Source: Mesorhizobium sp. B4-1-3
GTDB taxonomy: Bacteria; Pseudomonadota; Alphaproteobacteria; Rhizobiales; Rhizobiaceae
Length of the DNA stretch: 64,000 nt
Assembly: GCF_006439355.1 (NCBI RefSeq)
Contig: NZ_VFTG01000001.1
Coordinates: 456,001 to 520,000, forward strand
Reading direction: 5' to 3'
Shown: piece by piece, positions 26,903 through 35,470 of the stretch
How positions within the stretch are numbered: the first letter of the stretch is position 1
How the letters are laid out: each line of letters starts with the position of its first letter
Notes under the pieces: model-generated
Database searches by the model: none
Told to the model about the DNA's origin: nothing
Seen by the model: only the letters and a program-made list of their open reading frames with translations
Program-made: the position numbers and the translations under genes

Positions 26903-27729
26903 ACCGCCTGCGCCGTTTCTTCCACACGCCGGAAGCGATCGCGGGCGCCTCGATCCTCGCCTTGCTCATCGTCATGGCGCTGGTCGCGCCGCTGCTCTTT
27001 TCCGGCGACCCGCAGGCCATCGCCGGCCCGGCGCTGCTGCCGCCCTTCCAGGACTGGTCGCTGCCGCTCGGCACCGACCGGCTCGGGCGCGACGTGCTGG
27101 CCGAGCTATTCCACGGAGCCCGCACCTCGCTAGCGGTCGGGCTGGCGGCGGCGGCCGCCGCGCTATTCATCGGCGCCCTGGTTGGCACCTTGGCCGGCTT
27201 CGCCGGCGGCCTGATCGACGAAATGCTGATGCGCGTCACCGATGCCTTCCAGACTGTGCCGAGCTTCCTGCTCGCGCTCGCCTTCGTCAGCATCGTCGGT
27301 CCTTCGCTGGGCGCCGTCGTCGCGGCCATCGCGCTCGGCGCCTGGACCGGACCCGCGCGCGTCGCCCGCGCGGAAGTGCTGTCTATCCGTGAGCGCGACT
27401 ATGTCGCCGGCGCCCGCGTCATCGGCATGCATCCGCTGGAGATTGCTTTTCGCGAGGTGCTGCCCAACGCGCTCCCACCGGTGCTGGCGCTATCCTCGGT
27501 GATTGTTGCGGCCGCGATCCTCACCGAAGCGGCGCTCTCCTTCCTCGGCCTGGGCGATCCCAACCGCGTCACCTGGGGCGGCATGATCGCCGAAGGCCGC
27601 GCGGTGCTGCGCAGCGCACCTTTCCTGTCGGTCGTTCCCGGTATCGCGCTGGTGCTGACCGTGCTCGGCGTCTACCTCGCCGGCGAAGGCGTGGTGGAAA
27701 GCACCGCGGTGCGCAGGAGCCTGTCGTGA
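26899..27729 (+). CDS. Peptide-type ABC transporter permease (DppC type)
   Basis: The 276-aa permease has the family motif LGTDRLGRDVLAELFHGAR after TM1 and the EAA loop ERDYVAGARVIGMHPLEIAFREVLPN, then AALSFLGLGDPNRVTWG near the last helices. Start overlaps the DppB-type stop and its stop overlaps the ATPase GTG, so the genes are translationally coupled. Confidence 0.9.
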   Translation: MNRLRRFFHTPEAIAGASILALLIVMALVAPLLFSGDPQAIAGPALLPPFQDWSLPLGTDRLGRDVLAELFHGARTSLAVGLAAAAAALFIGALVGTLAGFAGGLIDEMLMRVTDAFQTVPSFLLALAFVSIVGPSLGAVVAAIALGAWTGPARVARAEVLSIRERDYVAGARVIGMHPLEIAFREVLPNALPPVLALSSVIVAAAILTEAALSFLGLGDPNRVTWGGMIAEGRAVLRSAPFLSVVPGIALVLTVLGVYLAGEGVVESTAVRRSLS

Positions 27730-28568
27730 CCGCGCTGCTTTCTATCCGCGATCTAAGGGTCGCCTACCGCCGCGATGGTGTCGAGGTGGCAGCGCTGAAA
27801 GGTGTCAGCCTGGATGTTCTCGCAGGAGAGCGCCTCGCGATCATTGGCGAGAGCGGTTCGGGCAAGAGCACGCTGGCGCTGGCGGTCGCGGGGTTGTTGC
27901 CACAGTCCGCTGTGATCGGCGGAACGATCGGTTGGCCGATACCGAAATCGCAAACCTCTCATTCCTTCGCGCCCCCCTCTCGTCCTCGCGATGCCATCCC
28001 CCTCCTCGGCCGCGACATCGGCTTCGTCTTTCAGGACCCCTCCTCCAGCCTCGACCCCGTGATGCCCGTCGGCAAGCAGATCGCCGAAGTCGTCCGCACG
28101 CATCTCAAGCTCAGCTGGCGAGACTCATATACGAAGGCCAAAACCCTCCTCCAACGCGTCCGCCTCCCCGACCCGGACTCGGCCCTCCACACCTACCCGC
28201 ACCAGCTCTCCGGCGGCCAGAAGCAGCGCGTGGCCATCGCTGCGGCAATTGCAGCCGCACCAAAAATCCTGATCGCCGACGAAGCGACCAGCGCGCTCGA
28301 CACCATCGTCCAGGCCGAGATCGTCGCCCTCATCCGCAGGCTGGTTGCCGAGGACGGCATGACGCTCATCTTCATCAGCCACGACATCGCGCTTGCAGCT
28401 TCGCTTGCCGATCGCATAGCGGTGCTGCGCCATGGCGAACTGATCGAGCTCGGCGAGACCCACCAGATCATCGAAGCGCCGCGCCATACCTATACGCGTG
28501 CCCTGCTTGAGGCCCATCTCGGCCTTGACGCCAAGCCGTTGCTTGGCCGGCAAGGCGCCTCGGCATGA
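27726..28568 (+). CDS. Peptide-type ABC transporter ATPase (DppD type) with repeat-derived insert
   Basis: The 280-aa ATPase has Walker A GESGSGKSTLALA, signature QLSGGQKQRVAIAAA, Walker B ILIADEATSALD, and H-loop ISHDIALAAS. It starts at GTG overlapping the DppC-type stop. Between GGTI (end of the first strand block) and the Q-loop GRDIGFVFQDP, the usual GxDLL-type segment is replaced by a Pro/Ser-rich stretch (SHSFAPPSRPRD). The DNA of that stretch contains a 19-bp exact copy of the intergenic repeat at 25705-25723. The core motifs are intact, so the protein is probably still active. Confidence 0.87.
   Translation: MTALLSIRDLRVAYRRDGVEVAALKGVSLDVLAGERLAIIGESGSGKSTLALAVAGLLPQSAVIGGTIGWPIPKSQTSHSFAPPSRPRDAIPLLGRDIGFVFQDPSSSLDPVMPVGKQIAEVVRTHLKLSWRDSYTKAKTLLQRVRLPDPDSALHTYPHQLSGGQKQRVAIAAAIAAAPKILIADEATSALDTIVQAEIVALIRRLVAEDGMTLIFISHDIALAASLADRIAVLRHGELIELGETHQIIEAPRHTYTRALLEAHLGLDAKPLLGRQGASA
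27962..27980 (+). repeat. Fragment of the intergenic repeat inside an ATPase coding sequence
   Basis: The 19 bases at 27962-27980 are identical to 25705-25723 at the left edge of the palindromic element. Looser similarity continues for about 30 bases (a later CATCCCCCTC block). The reading frame is kept. Confidence 0.65.
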
Positions 28569-29341
28569 CAGTGCTTGCCGCCTCCAGTCTCACCAAGCGC
28601 TATCGTCGCGGCGATAAACCGTTCGCCGCAGTCGACAATGTGTCCTTCGAGATCGGTCCGGCGGAAACGCTGGCGCTCGCCGGCCCCTCCGGTAGCGGCA
28701 AATCGACGATTGCAAGGCTGGTTCTGCGGCTGATCGAGCCTGACGCCGGCCGGGTCGACTTCGAAGGCGCGGACTTCCTCGCTTTGTCGGGCGCCGCTCT
28801 GCGCGCCCGCCGCGCTCGCATCCAGATGGTGTTCCAGGATCCGCTCGCCGCTTTCAACCCGCGCGCCACCGTCGCGCGCGTGCTGGACGATCCCTTGCGC
28901 ATCCATGGCATCGCCACGCGTGCCGAGCGTCCACGCCGCATCGCGGCGCTGCTGGAGCGCGTCGGCCTCGATGCGGGCCTTGCCGCGCGCGCCATCCACG
29001 AGATTTCCGGAGGCCAACGCCAGCGCGTGGCGATCGCCCGCGCCATCGCCACGCGGCCGTCGCTGATCGTGCTCGACGAAGCCGTGTCGGCGCTCGATGT
29101 CTCGGTGCGCGGCCAGATCCTGGAATTGCTGCTCGACCTGCAAAGGCAGGAACGGATCGCCTACCTGTTCATTTCGCATGACCTCGGCGTCATCCGTGCC
29201 GTGGCGCATCGCGTCGTCATCCTCGATGCAGGCCGGATCACCGAAAGCGGCGATGCCCGCTCCGTCATCGCCAACCCGCAATCGGCGATCGGCAAGGCGT
29301 TGGTGGCGGCGACGCCAAGATTGACCAGGAGCCGACCATGA
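28565..29341 (+). CDS. Peptide-type ABC transporter ATPase (DppF type)
   Basis: The 258-aa ATPase has Walker A GPSGSGKSTIARL, Q-loop IQMVFQDPLAAFNP (the FNP turn is typical of oligopeptide ATPases), signature EISGGQRQRVAIARA, Walker B LIVLDEAVSALD and H-loop ISHDLGVIRA. Its ATG overlaps the preceding stop. It forms the ATPase pair with the DppD-type protein. Confidence 0.9.
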   Translation: MTVLAASSLTKRYRRGDKPFAAVDNVSFEIGPAETLALAGPSGSGKSTIARLVLRLIEPDAGRVDFEGADFLALSGAALRARRARIQMVFQDPLAAFNPRATVARVLDDPLRIHGIATRAERPRRIAALLERVGLDAGLAARAIHEISGGQRQRVAIARAIATRPSLIVLDEAVSALDVSVRGQILELLLDLQRQERIAYLFISHDLGVIRAVAHRVVILDAGRITESGDARSVIANPQSAIGKALVAATPRLTRSRP

Positions 29342-29406
29342 TCCCGCAAAGTGGCAACCGATTTGCGGACAAGAACATCGTCAAACAACAAGATCAGGAC
29401 GCACCC

Positions 29407-29913
29407 ATGACCGATCCCGAAGCCGCCAGGGCCGAGAAACTGTCGCGCGAGCTCGATTCCGCTTTCCGCAACCGCGCCGACCTCTACCGGCTCTTCCTCG
29501 ACGAACTGACCGCCGAGCTCGGCGCCGAGAAGGCCGAGGCGGTGATGATCCGCAGCATCGAGAAGCGCGGCCGGGAAGTTGCGGCAGCCGCTTTCGCTAA
29601 TTTCGGCCCTAACGACGCGCCGGCAATCGGCGAGGCGTTCCTCGCCGTCAGCCCGGACGCCGGCCGCATGTATCCGACCGATGTCGAGCGCGGGCCTGAC
29701 CACATCGCCTTCAAGGTCAAGCGCTGCCCGCTGAAGGATGCCTGGGTCGAGGCCGGTGTCGGCGAGGAGAAACTCGCCACGCTCTGCCGCATCGCCGGCG
29801 CCTTCGACCGCGGCCTGTTCGAGGCGACCGGCGTGCGCTTCGCCAATGTCACCTGGACGCCCGGCCACGGTTCCGGTTGCTGCCATATCGCGCTGACCAA
29901 CCGCGACGCCTAA
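29407..29913 (+). CDS. L-2-amino-thiazoline-4-carboxylic acid hydrolase-like protein
   Basis: The 168-aa protein resembles the ATC hydrolase family. It has a helical first half, then the conserved block KRCPLKDAWVEAGVGEEKLATLCRI, an AFDRGLFEATG segment and the C-terminal GSGCCHIAL. The founding enzyme opens a thiazoline ring on the way to L-cysteine; many homologues in transporter operons have unknown amide or ring substrates. ATG at 29407 follows AGGA. An upstream in-frame ATG (29338) overlaps the ATPase stop, but the intervening DNA is a repeat-like hairpin (CCGCAAA at 29344, TTTGCGG at 29362). Context suggests it hydrolyses what the importer brings in. Confidence 0.75.
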   Translation: MTDPEAARAEKLSRELDSAFRNRADLYRLFLDELTAELGAEKAEAVMIRSIEKRGREVAAAAFANFGPNDAPAIGEAFLAVSPDAGRMYPTDVERGPDHIAFKVKRCPLKDAWVEAGVGEEKLATLCRIAGAFDRGLFEATGVRFANVTWTPGHGSGCCHIALTNRDA

Positions 29914-29965
29914 AGCAATTCCAGGAAAAGTGCGTAGCGGTTTTCCGTCCGGAATTGCGCAAAAC
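29914..29965. repeat. Short rhizobial palindromic repeat
   Basis: GCAATTCC (29915-29922) and GGAATTGC (29951-29958) bracket GGAAAAGTGCGTAGCGGTTTTCC, which itself pairs GGAAAA with TTTTCC. This pattern is a common intergenic element in rhizobia. It lies between the convergent hydrolase and DeoR genes and may help termination. Confidence 0.65.
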
Positions 29966-29985
29966 AAAACGATAAAGCCGATTGT

Positions 29986-30771
29986 CTATTCGGCAAAGAC
30001 ATGCAGTTCGCCGCCCGCCTCGTCGATCGCGGCGCGCAGCTCCGCTGCCGGCTCGCTGTCGGTAACGACGTCCGAAATCTGGCTCAGCGCGCAGACGCGC
30101 TCCAGGCCGCTGCGGCCGAACTTGTCGTTGGTGACGACCAGCATCGTCGACAGCGATCGTGCCATCATCGCCCGCTTCACCGCCGCCGCGCCCGAGATCA
30201 TGTCGCTCGGCCCTTCGGCATTCAGCGCCGACGCGCCGATGATGGCGATATCGGCATTGTAGCGGCGCACGAATTCGACGGTGTCCTCGCCGAGCACCGC
30301 CGCCTCGCGGCTGTCATATGTGCCTGGGCAAAGGATGACGCGGAAGCCCGGATTGGCGCCGGCCACCGAAGCGACGCCGACGGAGTTGGTGATGATGGTC
30401 AGATCCCGCCCAAGCTGCGACAGGCTGCGCGCGACCTCGTAGGTCGTCGACCCGCCATCGATCATCACGATGGACCCCTTCTCGATCAGTCCGGCGGCGC
30501 CGCGGCCGATGCGGGCCCGCTCCTCGACCATTATGAGGCCGCGTTCGGCGATCACCGGTTCCGACGTCACCAGCGAAATGGTGGCGCCGCCATAGGTGCG
30601 GTTGATGAGCCCGGCCTCGCCGAGCTCGATCAGGTCGCGGCGGATGGTTTCGCCGGCGACACCGATGCGCCGCGCCAGCTTCGAGATACGGATCGAAGCC
30701 GAGCGCCGCACTTCCGACAGGATCAGCTCATGGCGCTCTTTCTTGGTCAGCCGACCCGACTCGATGTTCAT
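29986..30771 (-). CDS. DeoR/GlpR family transcriptional regulator
   Basis: The 261-aa protein has an N-terminal winged helix (KKERHELILSEVRRSASIRISKLA, then GETIRRDLIELGEAGLINRTYGGA), the DeoR signature. The C-terminal sugar-phosphate-isomerase-like sensor domain holds IMIDGGSTTYEVAR and VVTNDKFGRSGL. Regulators of this family usually respond to a phosphorylated intermediate. It is last in the minus-strand run after the PuuB- and PuuA-like genes and may control them. Confidence 0.87.
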   Translation of the reverse strand: MNIESGRLTKKERHELILSEVRRSASIRISKLARRIGVAGETIRRDLIELGEAGLINRTYGGATISLVTSEPVIAERGLIMVEERARIGRGAAGLIEKGSIVMIDGGSTTYEVARSLSQLGRDLTIITNSVGVASVAGANPGFRVILCPGTYDSREAAVLGEDTVEFVRRYNADIAIIGASALNAEGPSDMISGAAAVKRAMMARSLSTMLVVTNDKFGRSGLERVCALSQISDVVTDSEPAAELRAAIDEAGGELHVFAE

Positions 30772-30788
30772 CGCCCTTCCTTCTCGCT

Positions 30789-30819
30789 CCCCGGCGTGGC
30801 GACATTAGCCACGCCGGGG
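30789..30819 (-). terminator. Hairpin between PuuB-like and DeoR genes
   Basis: CCCCGGCGTGGC (30789-30800) and GCCACGCCGGGG (30808-30819) form a perfect 12-bp stem with a 7-nt loop. No T-run follows on the minus strand, so it may attenuate or stabilise rather than terminate. Confidence 0.55.
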
Positions 30820-30831
30820 AAAGGAAACCAG

Positions 30832-32130
30832 TCAGTGCCGGAGCCGATCGCGCATCGCATACCACAGCATCCCCAGCACATAGAGCGGGCCGCGTAGCGC
30901 CGTGCCGCCCGGGAAGGGCAGCGGCGTCAGCGTCGAGAACAAGTCGAGCCGCGAGGCATCGCCCGTGATCGCTTCCGCCAGGAGCTTGCCCGACAGCGTC
31001 GACAGGATGACGCCCTTGCCGGAATAGCCATGCGCGAAATAGACCTCGCCATAGTGCCCGACATGCGGCAGGCGCGACGTGGTGATCGACACCAGCCCGC
31101 CCCAGGCATGGTCGATGCGGCAGCCCTTGAGCTGCGGAAAGGTTTTTTCCATATGCGGCCGCACGAAGCCGGCGATGTCGGCCGGCGGCGACGGCGTGTA
31201 GCGCTCACCGCCGCCGAACAGCAGGCGGCCGTCCGCCGACATGCGGTAGTAGTTGACGACGAACAGCGTGTCCGAGACGGCGACATTGGCCGGGATGACG
31301 TTGCGCGCGCCCAAGGGCTCGGTGGCGACGATATAGTTGCCGACCGGCATGATGCGGCTGTTGACGCGCGGTTCCAGCCCCTTGAGCAGCGCATCGCCGG
31401 CCAGCACCACATGCTTGGCGCGGACCGAGCCCTTGTCGGTGAACACCCGGATGGAAGGCTCGCGCTCCAGCCGGACGGCCACCGAGTTCTCATGGATGAC
31501 GACACCTGCAGCGACGGCCGCGCGGGCAAGCCCCAGCGTGTAGTTGAGCGGATGCATGTGGCCGCCGAGCCTTTCGTAGACCGCGCCCTGATAGGGCGTG
31601 TCTACCATCCGCCGCGCCTCGGCCGCCGACAGGATCTCGACGTCGGTGAAGTTCATCACCTTGGCGAGGCATTCGGCCTCGTCCTCGAAGTCACGCACAT
31701 CCGAGCTGGTGACGGCACCGACCAGGTGGCCGGTCTGGCGCAAATCGCATTCGATGCCGTGGCGCTCGATGATGTCGAGCACCAGCCCGCGCGCCTCGAA
31801 GGCGAGGTCGAACAGCGCCTTCGCTCGTTCCGGCCCGAAGGACTTGACCAGGCCCCTGGCGCCCTTGCGCAGGCCGGGGATCATCTGGCCGCCATTGCGG
31901 CCGGAGGCGCCCCACCCGATCTTGCCGCCCTCGAGCAGCACCACTTTAAGACCACGCTCGGCCGCATGCAGCGCCGCCGAAAGGCCGGTGCAGCCGCCGC
32001 CCACCACCACCATATCGGCCTCGACATCGCCGGCCAGCGCCCGATGGTCGGGCGCCGGGTTGGCGGTGGCGACATAATAGGACTTGCCGATATCGAGACC
32101 GGAATTGAAACCCGTCGAACGCGAAGCCAT
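30832..32130 (-). CDS. FAD-dependent oxidoreductase (PuuB/gamma-glutamylputrescine oxidase-like)
   Basis: The 432-aa protein of the D-amino-acid-oxidase-type family has an N-terminal FAD site MVVVGGGCTGLSAALHAAERG, then GGKIGWGASGRNGGQM, which is characteristic of the PuuB/OrdL group. The C-terminal HAWGGLVSITTSRLPHVG and HGYSGKGVILSTL complete the fold. PuuB oxidises gamma-glutamylated amines. A GTG at 32136 overlaps the upstream stop, but the ATG at 32130 has the better-spaced AAGGTG site. It is coupled to the PuuA-like gene, supporting a gamma-glutamylation route for an amine or polyamine. Confidence 0.87.
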   Translation of the reverse strand: MASRSTGFNSGLDIGKSYYVATANPAPDHRALAGDVEADMVVVGGGCTGLSAALHAAERGLKVVLLEGGKIGWGASGRNGGQMIPGLRKGARGLVKSFGPERAKALFDLAFEARGLVLDIIERHGIECDLRQTGHLVGAVTSSDVRDFEDEAECLAKVMNFTDVEILSAAEARRMVDTPYQGAVYERLGGHMHPLNYTLGLARAAVAAGVVIHENSVAVRLEREPSIRVFTDKGSVRAKHVVLAGDALLKGLEPRVNSRIMPVGNYIVATEPLGARNVIPANVAVSDTLFVVNYYRMSADGRLLFGGGERYTPSPPADIAGFVRPHMEKTFPQLKGCRIDHAWGGLVSITTSRLPHVGHYGEVYFAHGYSGKGVILSTLSGKLLAEAITGDASRLDLFSTLTPLPFPGGTALRGPLYVLGMLWYAMRDRLRH

Positions 32131-32132
32131 GG

Positions 32133-33503
32133 TCACACCTTGAGCAGCAGGTGGTCGCGTTCCCAGGACGTCACGACGCTCTGGAACAGGTCGAGCTCGA
32201 CGCTCTTCACGCGCAGATAGGTCTGGAAGAAATCCTCGCCGAGCAGCGCCCGCACGGGTTCGCAGGCGGCGAAGCGGTCGAGCGCTTCCTCCATTGTCTT
32301 CGGCAGCGTGCTCTTGCTCTTATAGGCATTGCCGAAGGCCTCTTCCGAGCGCGCAAGCTTCTCCTCGATGCCGAGATAGCCGGCGATCAGCGAGCCAGCC
32401 ATGGCAAGGTAGGGATTGGCGTCCGCGCCCGGCAGCCGGTTCTCTATGCGGCGCGCGGCGCGCCCGCCAAGCGGCACGCGCAGACCGCAGGAGCGATTGT
32501 CGTGCGACCATTCGATATTGGCTGGCGCGCTGTGGCCGGGCCGGATGCGCCGGTACGAATTCGCATGCGGCGCAAACAGCGGCATGATTTCGGGAATGTA
32601 TTTCTGCAGGCCGCCGATGAAATGCGAGAACATGTCGCTGTCCTCGCCGTCTTCGCCGGCAAACAAGGGCTCGCCCTTGCGGTCGACGATCGACATGTGC
32701 AGATGCATCGCGCTGCCGGCCTGCGCCGCGATCGGCTTGGCCATGAAGGTGGCATGCATGCCGTTCGCCTGGGCGATCTGCCGCGCCAGGCGCTTGAACA
32801 GAAGCACCTGGTCGGCGAGCGTCAGCGGATCGCCGTGCAGCAGATTGATCTCGAGCTGCGCGGTTCCGGATTCGTGGATCAGCGTCTCCACCGGCAAGCC
32901 GGTGATGGCGGCGTGTTCATAGAGCCGCCGCGTCACCGCTTCGAACTCTTCCATCGCCTGCATGTCGTAGGGATGCTGCACGCTTTCCGGCCGGCCGTTG
33001 CGTCCCACCGGCGCCGTGATCGGGCGATCCGGATCGGGATTGGGCGCGGTGAGGTAGAATTCGAGCTCCGGCGCCATCACCGCGCGCCAGCCGCGCTGCT
33101 CGTAAAGGTCGAGCACCGATTTCAGCACATGGCGTGGCGAGGCCATCCAGGGCCGGTCGTCCATGTGGAACGTGTCGGCGAAAACATAAGCTTTGCCGGC
33201 GCTGCCGGGCGCAAGGCACAGGCTCGAAACGTCCGGCACCATGCGCATGTCCGGATCCTGGTAGGCAAAGCCTTCGTCGATGGAGCCGGAATAGCGGCCG
33301 TCGATCGCCACCAGGAAGGCGCTGCTCGGCAGATAGAGCGCGCGGTCGTCGAGCGACTTCAGGAACTTGGCGACTGGCAAGGTCTTGCCGCGCAGCACGC
33401 CGTTGACGTCCGGCACGAAGCATTCGACCTCGTCGATCGCATGCGTCTTCAACCAGCTTTGCGTGTCCGCGCCGGGAAATGAGGTGTTCAGATTGTCAGG
33501 CAT
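32133..33503 (-). CDS. Glutamine synthetase family protein (gamma-glutamylpolyamine synthetase-like)
   Basis: The 456-aa protein belongs to the class I-type glutamine synthetase fold. It shows the N-terminal beta-grasp segment DEVECFVPDVNGVLRGK, ATP/metal motifs MAPELEFYL and ESGTAQLEINLLHG, GSAMHLHMSIVD, and the late NRSCGLRVPLG with GADANPYLAMAG. The first segment and context favour PuuA-type enzymes, which ligate glutamate to polyamines, over housekeeping GlnA. Its stop overlaps the PuuB-like start region. A second paralogue lies at 40787-42142. Confidence 0.87.
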   Translation of the reverse strand: MPDNLNTSFPGADTQSWLKTHAIDEVECFVPDVNGVLRGKTLPVAKFLKSLDDRALYLPSSAFLVAIDGRYSGSIDEGFAYQDPDMRMVPDVSSLCLAPGSAGKAYVFADTFHMDDRPWMASPRHVLKSVLDLYEQRGWRAVMAPELEFYLTAPNPDPDRPITAPVGRNGRPESVQHPYDMQAMEEFEAVTRRLYEHAAITGLPVETLIHESGTAQLEINLLHGDPLTLADQVLLFKRLARQIAQANGMHATFMAKPIAAQAGSAMHLHMSIVDRKGEPLFAGEDGEDSDMFSHFIGGLQKYIPEIMPLFAPHANSYRRIRPGHSAPANIEWSHDNRSCGLRVPLGGRAARRIENRLPGADANPYLAMAGSLIAGYLGIEEKLARSEEAFGNAYKSKSTLPKTMEEALDRFAACEPVRALLGEDFFQTYLRVKSVELDLFQSVVTSWERDHLLLKV

Positions 33504-33884
33504 TGGTCATGTCCGTACGAAGGAGAGATCGCTTCGGCGGGCATGTCCGTTCCGGTAGGGCGTTATCTAAGCTGCGTTATCCGAGGACGGACGCCCGCCT
33601 GATGACCGGCCGAAGGGCCGGGTGCGGAGCGCCCTGCACTCCCTCCGTCCAGCCGTCGCGAACGACATGCGAGCCGACCTTGGTCTCCTCCGCGCGCTGC
33701 AGGTTCTCGTGGCGGCAGTAGCGCATGATCACCGGTATCCCGAGCGCGCAAACGAAATACCGTAGGCAACCAAATGCCTGGCGCGGTATTGCTGTTTTGC
33801 AGCTTGCATGACGGGTCCTATCAAAGTGAGATTATGGTTTGACCGATCATCGCTGCTCGCGCAAGCCCGCTTTGCTGGACCAGA
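33504..33884. other. Intergenic region with stem-loop; no convincing gene
   Basis: A two-part stem lies at 33756-33790: AATACCG pairs with CGGTATT, and AGGCA with TGCCT. A minus-strand 49-codon frame (33577-33726) is present but has no recognisable similarity. A one-mismatch TGGT-N3-ACCA-like site (TGGTTTGACCG, 33835-33845) lies near the SDR end. This may be the leader of the PuuA-PuuB operon. Confidence 0.4.
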
Positions 33885-34646
33885 TCAGCCGATGCTCTCG
33901 CCGCCGTCGACCACCAGCGCCTGTCCCGTCATGAAGGACGAGCGGTCGGAGACGAGGAACAGGATGGCCTCCGCGATCTCCTCCGCGCTCGCCCAGCGCC
34001 CCATCGGGATCTTGGTCCGGACATAGTTTTCGATCGCATCGCGTCCACCCATTTGCGCGATGAAAGGCGCGTTGAAAGGCGTGTCGACCCAGCCCGGGCA
34101 GAGCGCGTTGATGCGCACATTGTGCTTGGCGTAGTCGAGCGACATCTGTCTGGTCATCGCCACCACCGCATGTTTGGAGGTGGCGTAGGCGATCATCTCG
34201 CGGTCGTAGAACACGCCGGAATTGGACGCCGTGTTGAGGATGACGCCGCCGCCCTGCGCGATCATCGCCGGCATGACCGTCTTGGCCGCCAGGAACTGCG
34301 CCCGCACATTGATGCGCCACGAGGCGTCCATCCCGTCCGTACCGACTTCCGTCAGCGTGCCGCCGACCTGGATACCGGCATGGCTGTGCAGAATATCGAT
34401 CCGGCCGTGCTTGCCGAGCGTTCCTTCGATGAGGCCCTCGACGGCTGTGTCGTCGCCGACATCGGTGGCGACAGCCTCGGCGCAGCCGCCGGCTTCGCGG
34501 ATGTCGGAAGCGGTGGCTTCGCCAGCCGCCGGATCACGGTCGGCGATGACCACATGCGCCCCTTCCCGCGCCATGATCATCGCGCCGGCGCGTCCGATAC
34601 CCGACCCGGCGCCAGTCACCACGGCGATGCGGTCTTTCAAGATCAT
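33885..34646 (-). CDS. SDR family NAD(P)-dependent oxidoreductase
   Basis: The 253-aa short-chain dehydrogenase has the cofactor loop VTGAGSGIGRAG and Asp in IADRD, which favours NAD. NTASNS contains the catalytic Ser, and YATSKHA gives Tyr/Lys of the YxxxK motif. The end MTGQALVVDGG is typical. It lies 11 nt downstream of the PotC-type permease, so it is probably transcribed with the importer and oxidises an alcohol of the imported compound. Confidence 0.87.
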   Translation of the reverse strand: MILKDRIAVVTGAGSGIGRAGAMIMAREGAHVVIADRDPAAGEATASDIREAGGCAEAVATDVGDDTAVEGLIEGTLGKHGRIDILHSHAGIQVGGTLTEVGTDGMDASWRINVRAQFLAAKTVMPAMIAQGGGVILNTASNSGVFYDREMIAYATSKHAVVAMTRQMSLDYAKHNVRINALCPGWVDTPFNAPFIAQMGGRDAIENYVRTKIPMGRWASAEEIAEAILFLVSDRSSFMTGQALVVDGGESIG

Positions 34647-34657
34647 GGATGTGTCTC

Positions 34658-35470
34658 TCAAGGCGATGGCTTCCGTCGGCCCAATTGCCATTGCGCCAGC
34701 AGCACGAGCAGGACCGACGCGCAGAGCACGATCGTCGCGATGGCGTTGATCTCCGGCGTCACACCGCGCCGTATCGAGGCGAAGACATAGATCGGCAGTG
34801 TCGTCTGCGCGCCGGCGACGAAGAAGGCGATGATGAAATCGTCGAAGGAGAAGGTGAAGGCGAGCAGGAAGCCGGCAATCACCGCCGGCATGATCTGCGG
34901 CAGCACTATCGAGCGGAACGTCGTCAGCGGGGTGGCGTAGAGATCGCTCGAGGCCTCGACCAGGTTGCGGTCGAGGCTGCTGAGCCGCGTGCCGACGATC
35001 ATCGTCACCAGCGCCATCGAGAACAGGCCGTGCGCGGCGATGATCGAGCCATAACCGAGCGAAAGCTTCGGCGGCTGGTCGGTCGGCCAGAGCGAGGCGA
35101 GGAACGGATTGACGACGGCGAAGAGCTGCACCAGCGCCACCAGCGTTGAGATGCCGATGACGACGCCCGGAACGACGATCGCGGCGCCCAGCAATGCATC
35201 GAAGAGCGCCCGCGTCCGCGCGCCGACCCGCTGCAGTCCGAGCGCCGCGGCGGTGCCGCAGAAGGCAGCGAGCAGCGCGCTGGTGGAGGCAATAAAGAGG
35301 CTGTTCTTCAGCGCCTCGACCAGAAACGGGTTCGATAGCGCCTTGCCGTACCATTGCACCGAGAAGCCGGTGAACTCGCTGGCGTGATGGCCGGCATTGA
35401 AGGAGAACAGCACGACCAGCGCGATCGGCAGATAGAGGAAGGCGAAGACGGCAACGACGAAGGCGCGCAT
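34658..35470 (-). CDS. Polyamine-type ABC transporter permease (PotC/YdcV type)
   Basis: The 270-aa inner-membrane protein has six helices. It has FLYLPIALVVLFSFN in TM1 and the EAA loop VEASSDLYATPLTTFRSIVLPQIMP, followed by LLAFTFSFDDFIIAFF, the hallmark of PotC-type permeases. Its start overlaps the stop of the PotB-type gene (TGATG). Confidence 0.9.
   Translation of the reverse strand: MRAFVVAVFAFLYLPIALVVLFSFNAGHHASEFTGFSVQWYGKALSNPFLVEALKNSLFIASTSALLAAFCGTAAALGLQRVGARTRALFDALLGAAIVVPGVVIGISTLVALVQLFAVVNPFLASLWPTDQPPKLSLGYGSIIAAHGLFSMALVTMIVGTRLSSLDRNLVEASSDLYATPLTTFRSIVLPQIMPAVIAGFLLAFTFSFDDFIIAFFVAGAQTTLPIYVFASIRRGVTPEINAIATIVLCASVLLVLLAQWQLGRRKPSP

Noticed and set aside
34647..35354. 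SDR frame extended upstream to 489 aa
   Set aside because: It is a shadow of the PotC-type permease; the dehydrogenase fold starts at 34646.
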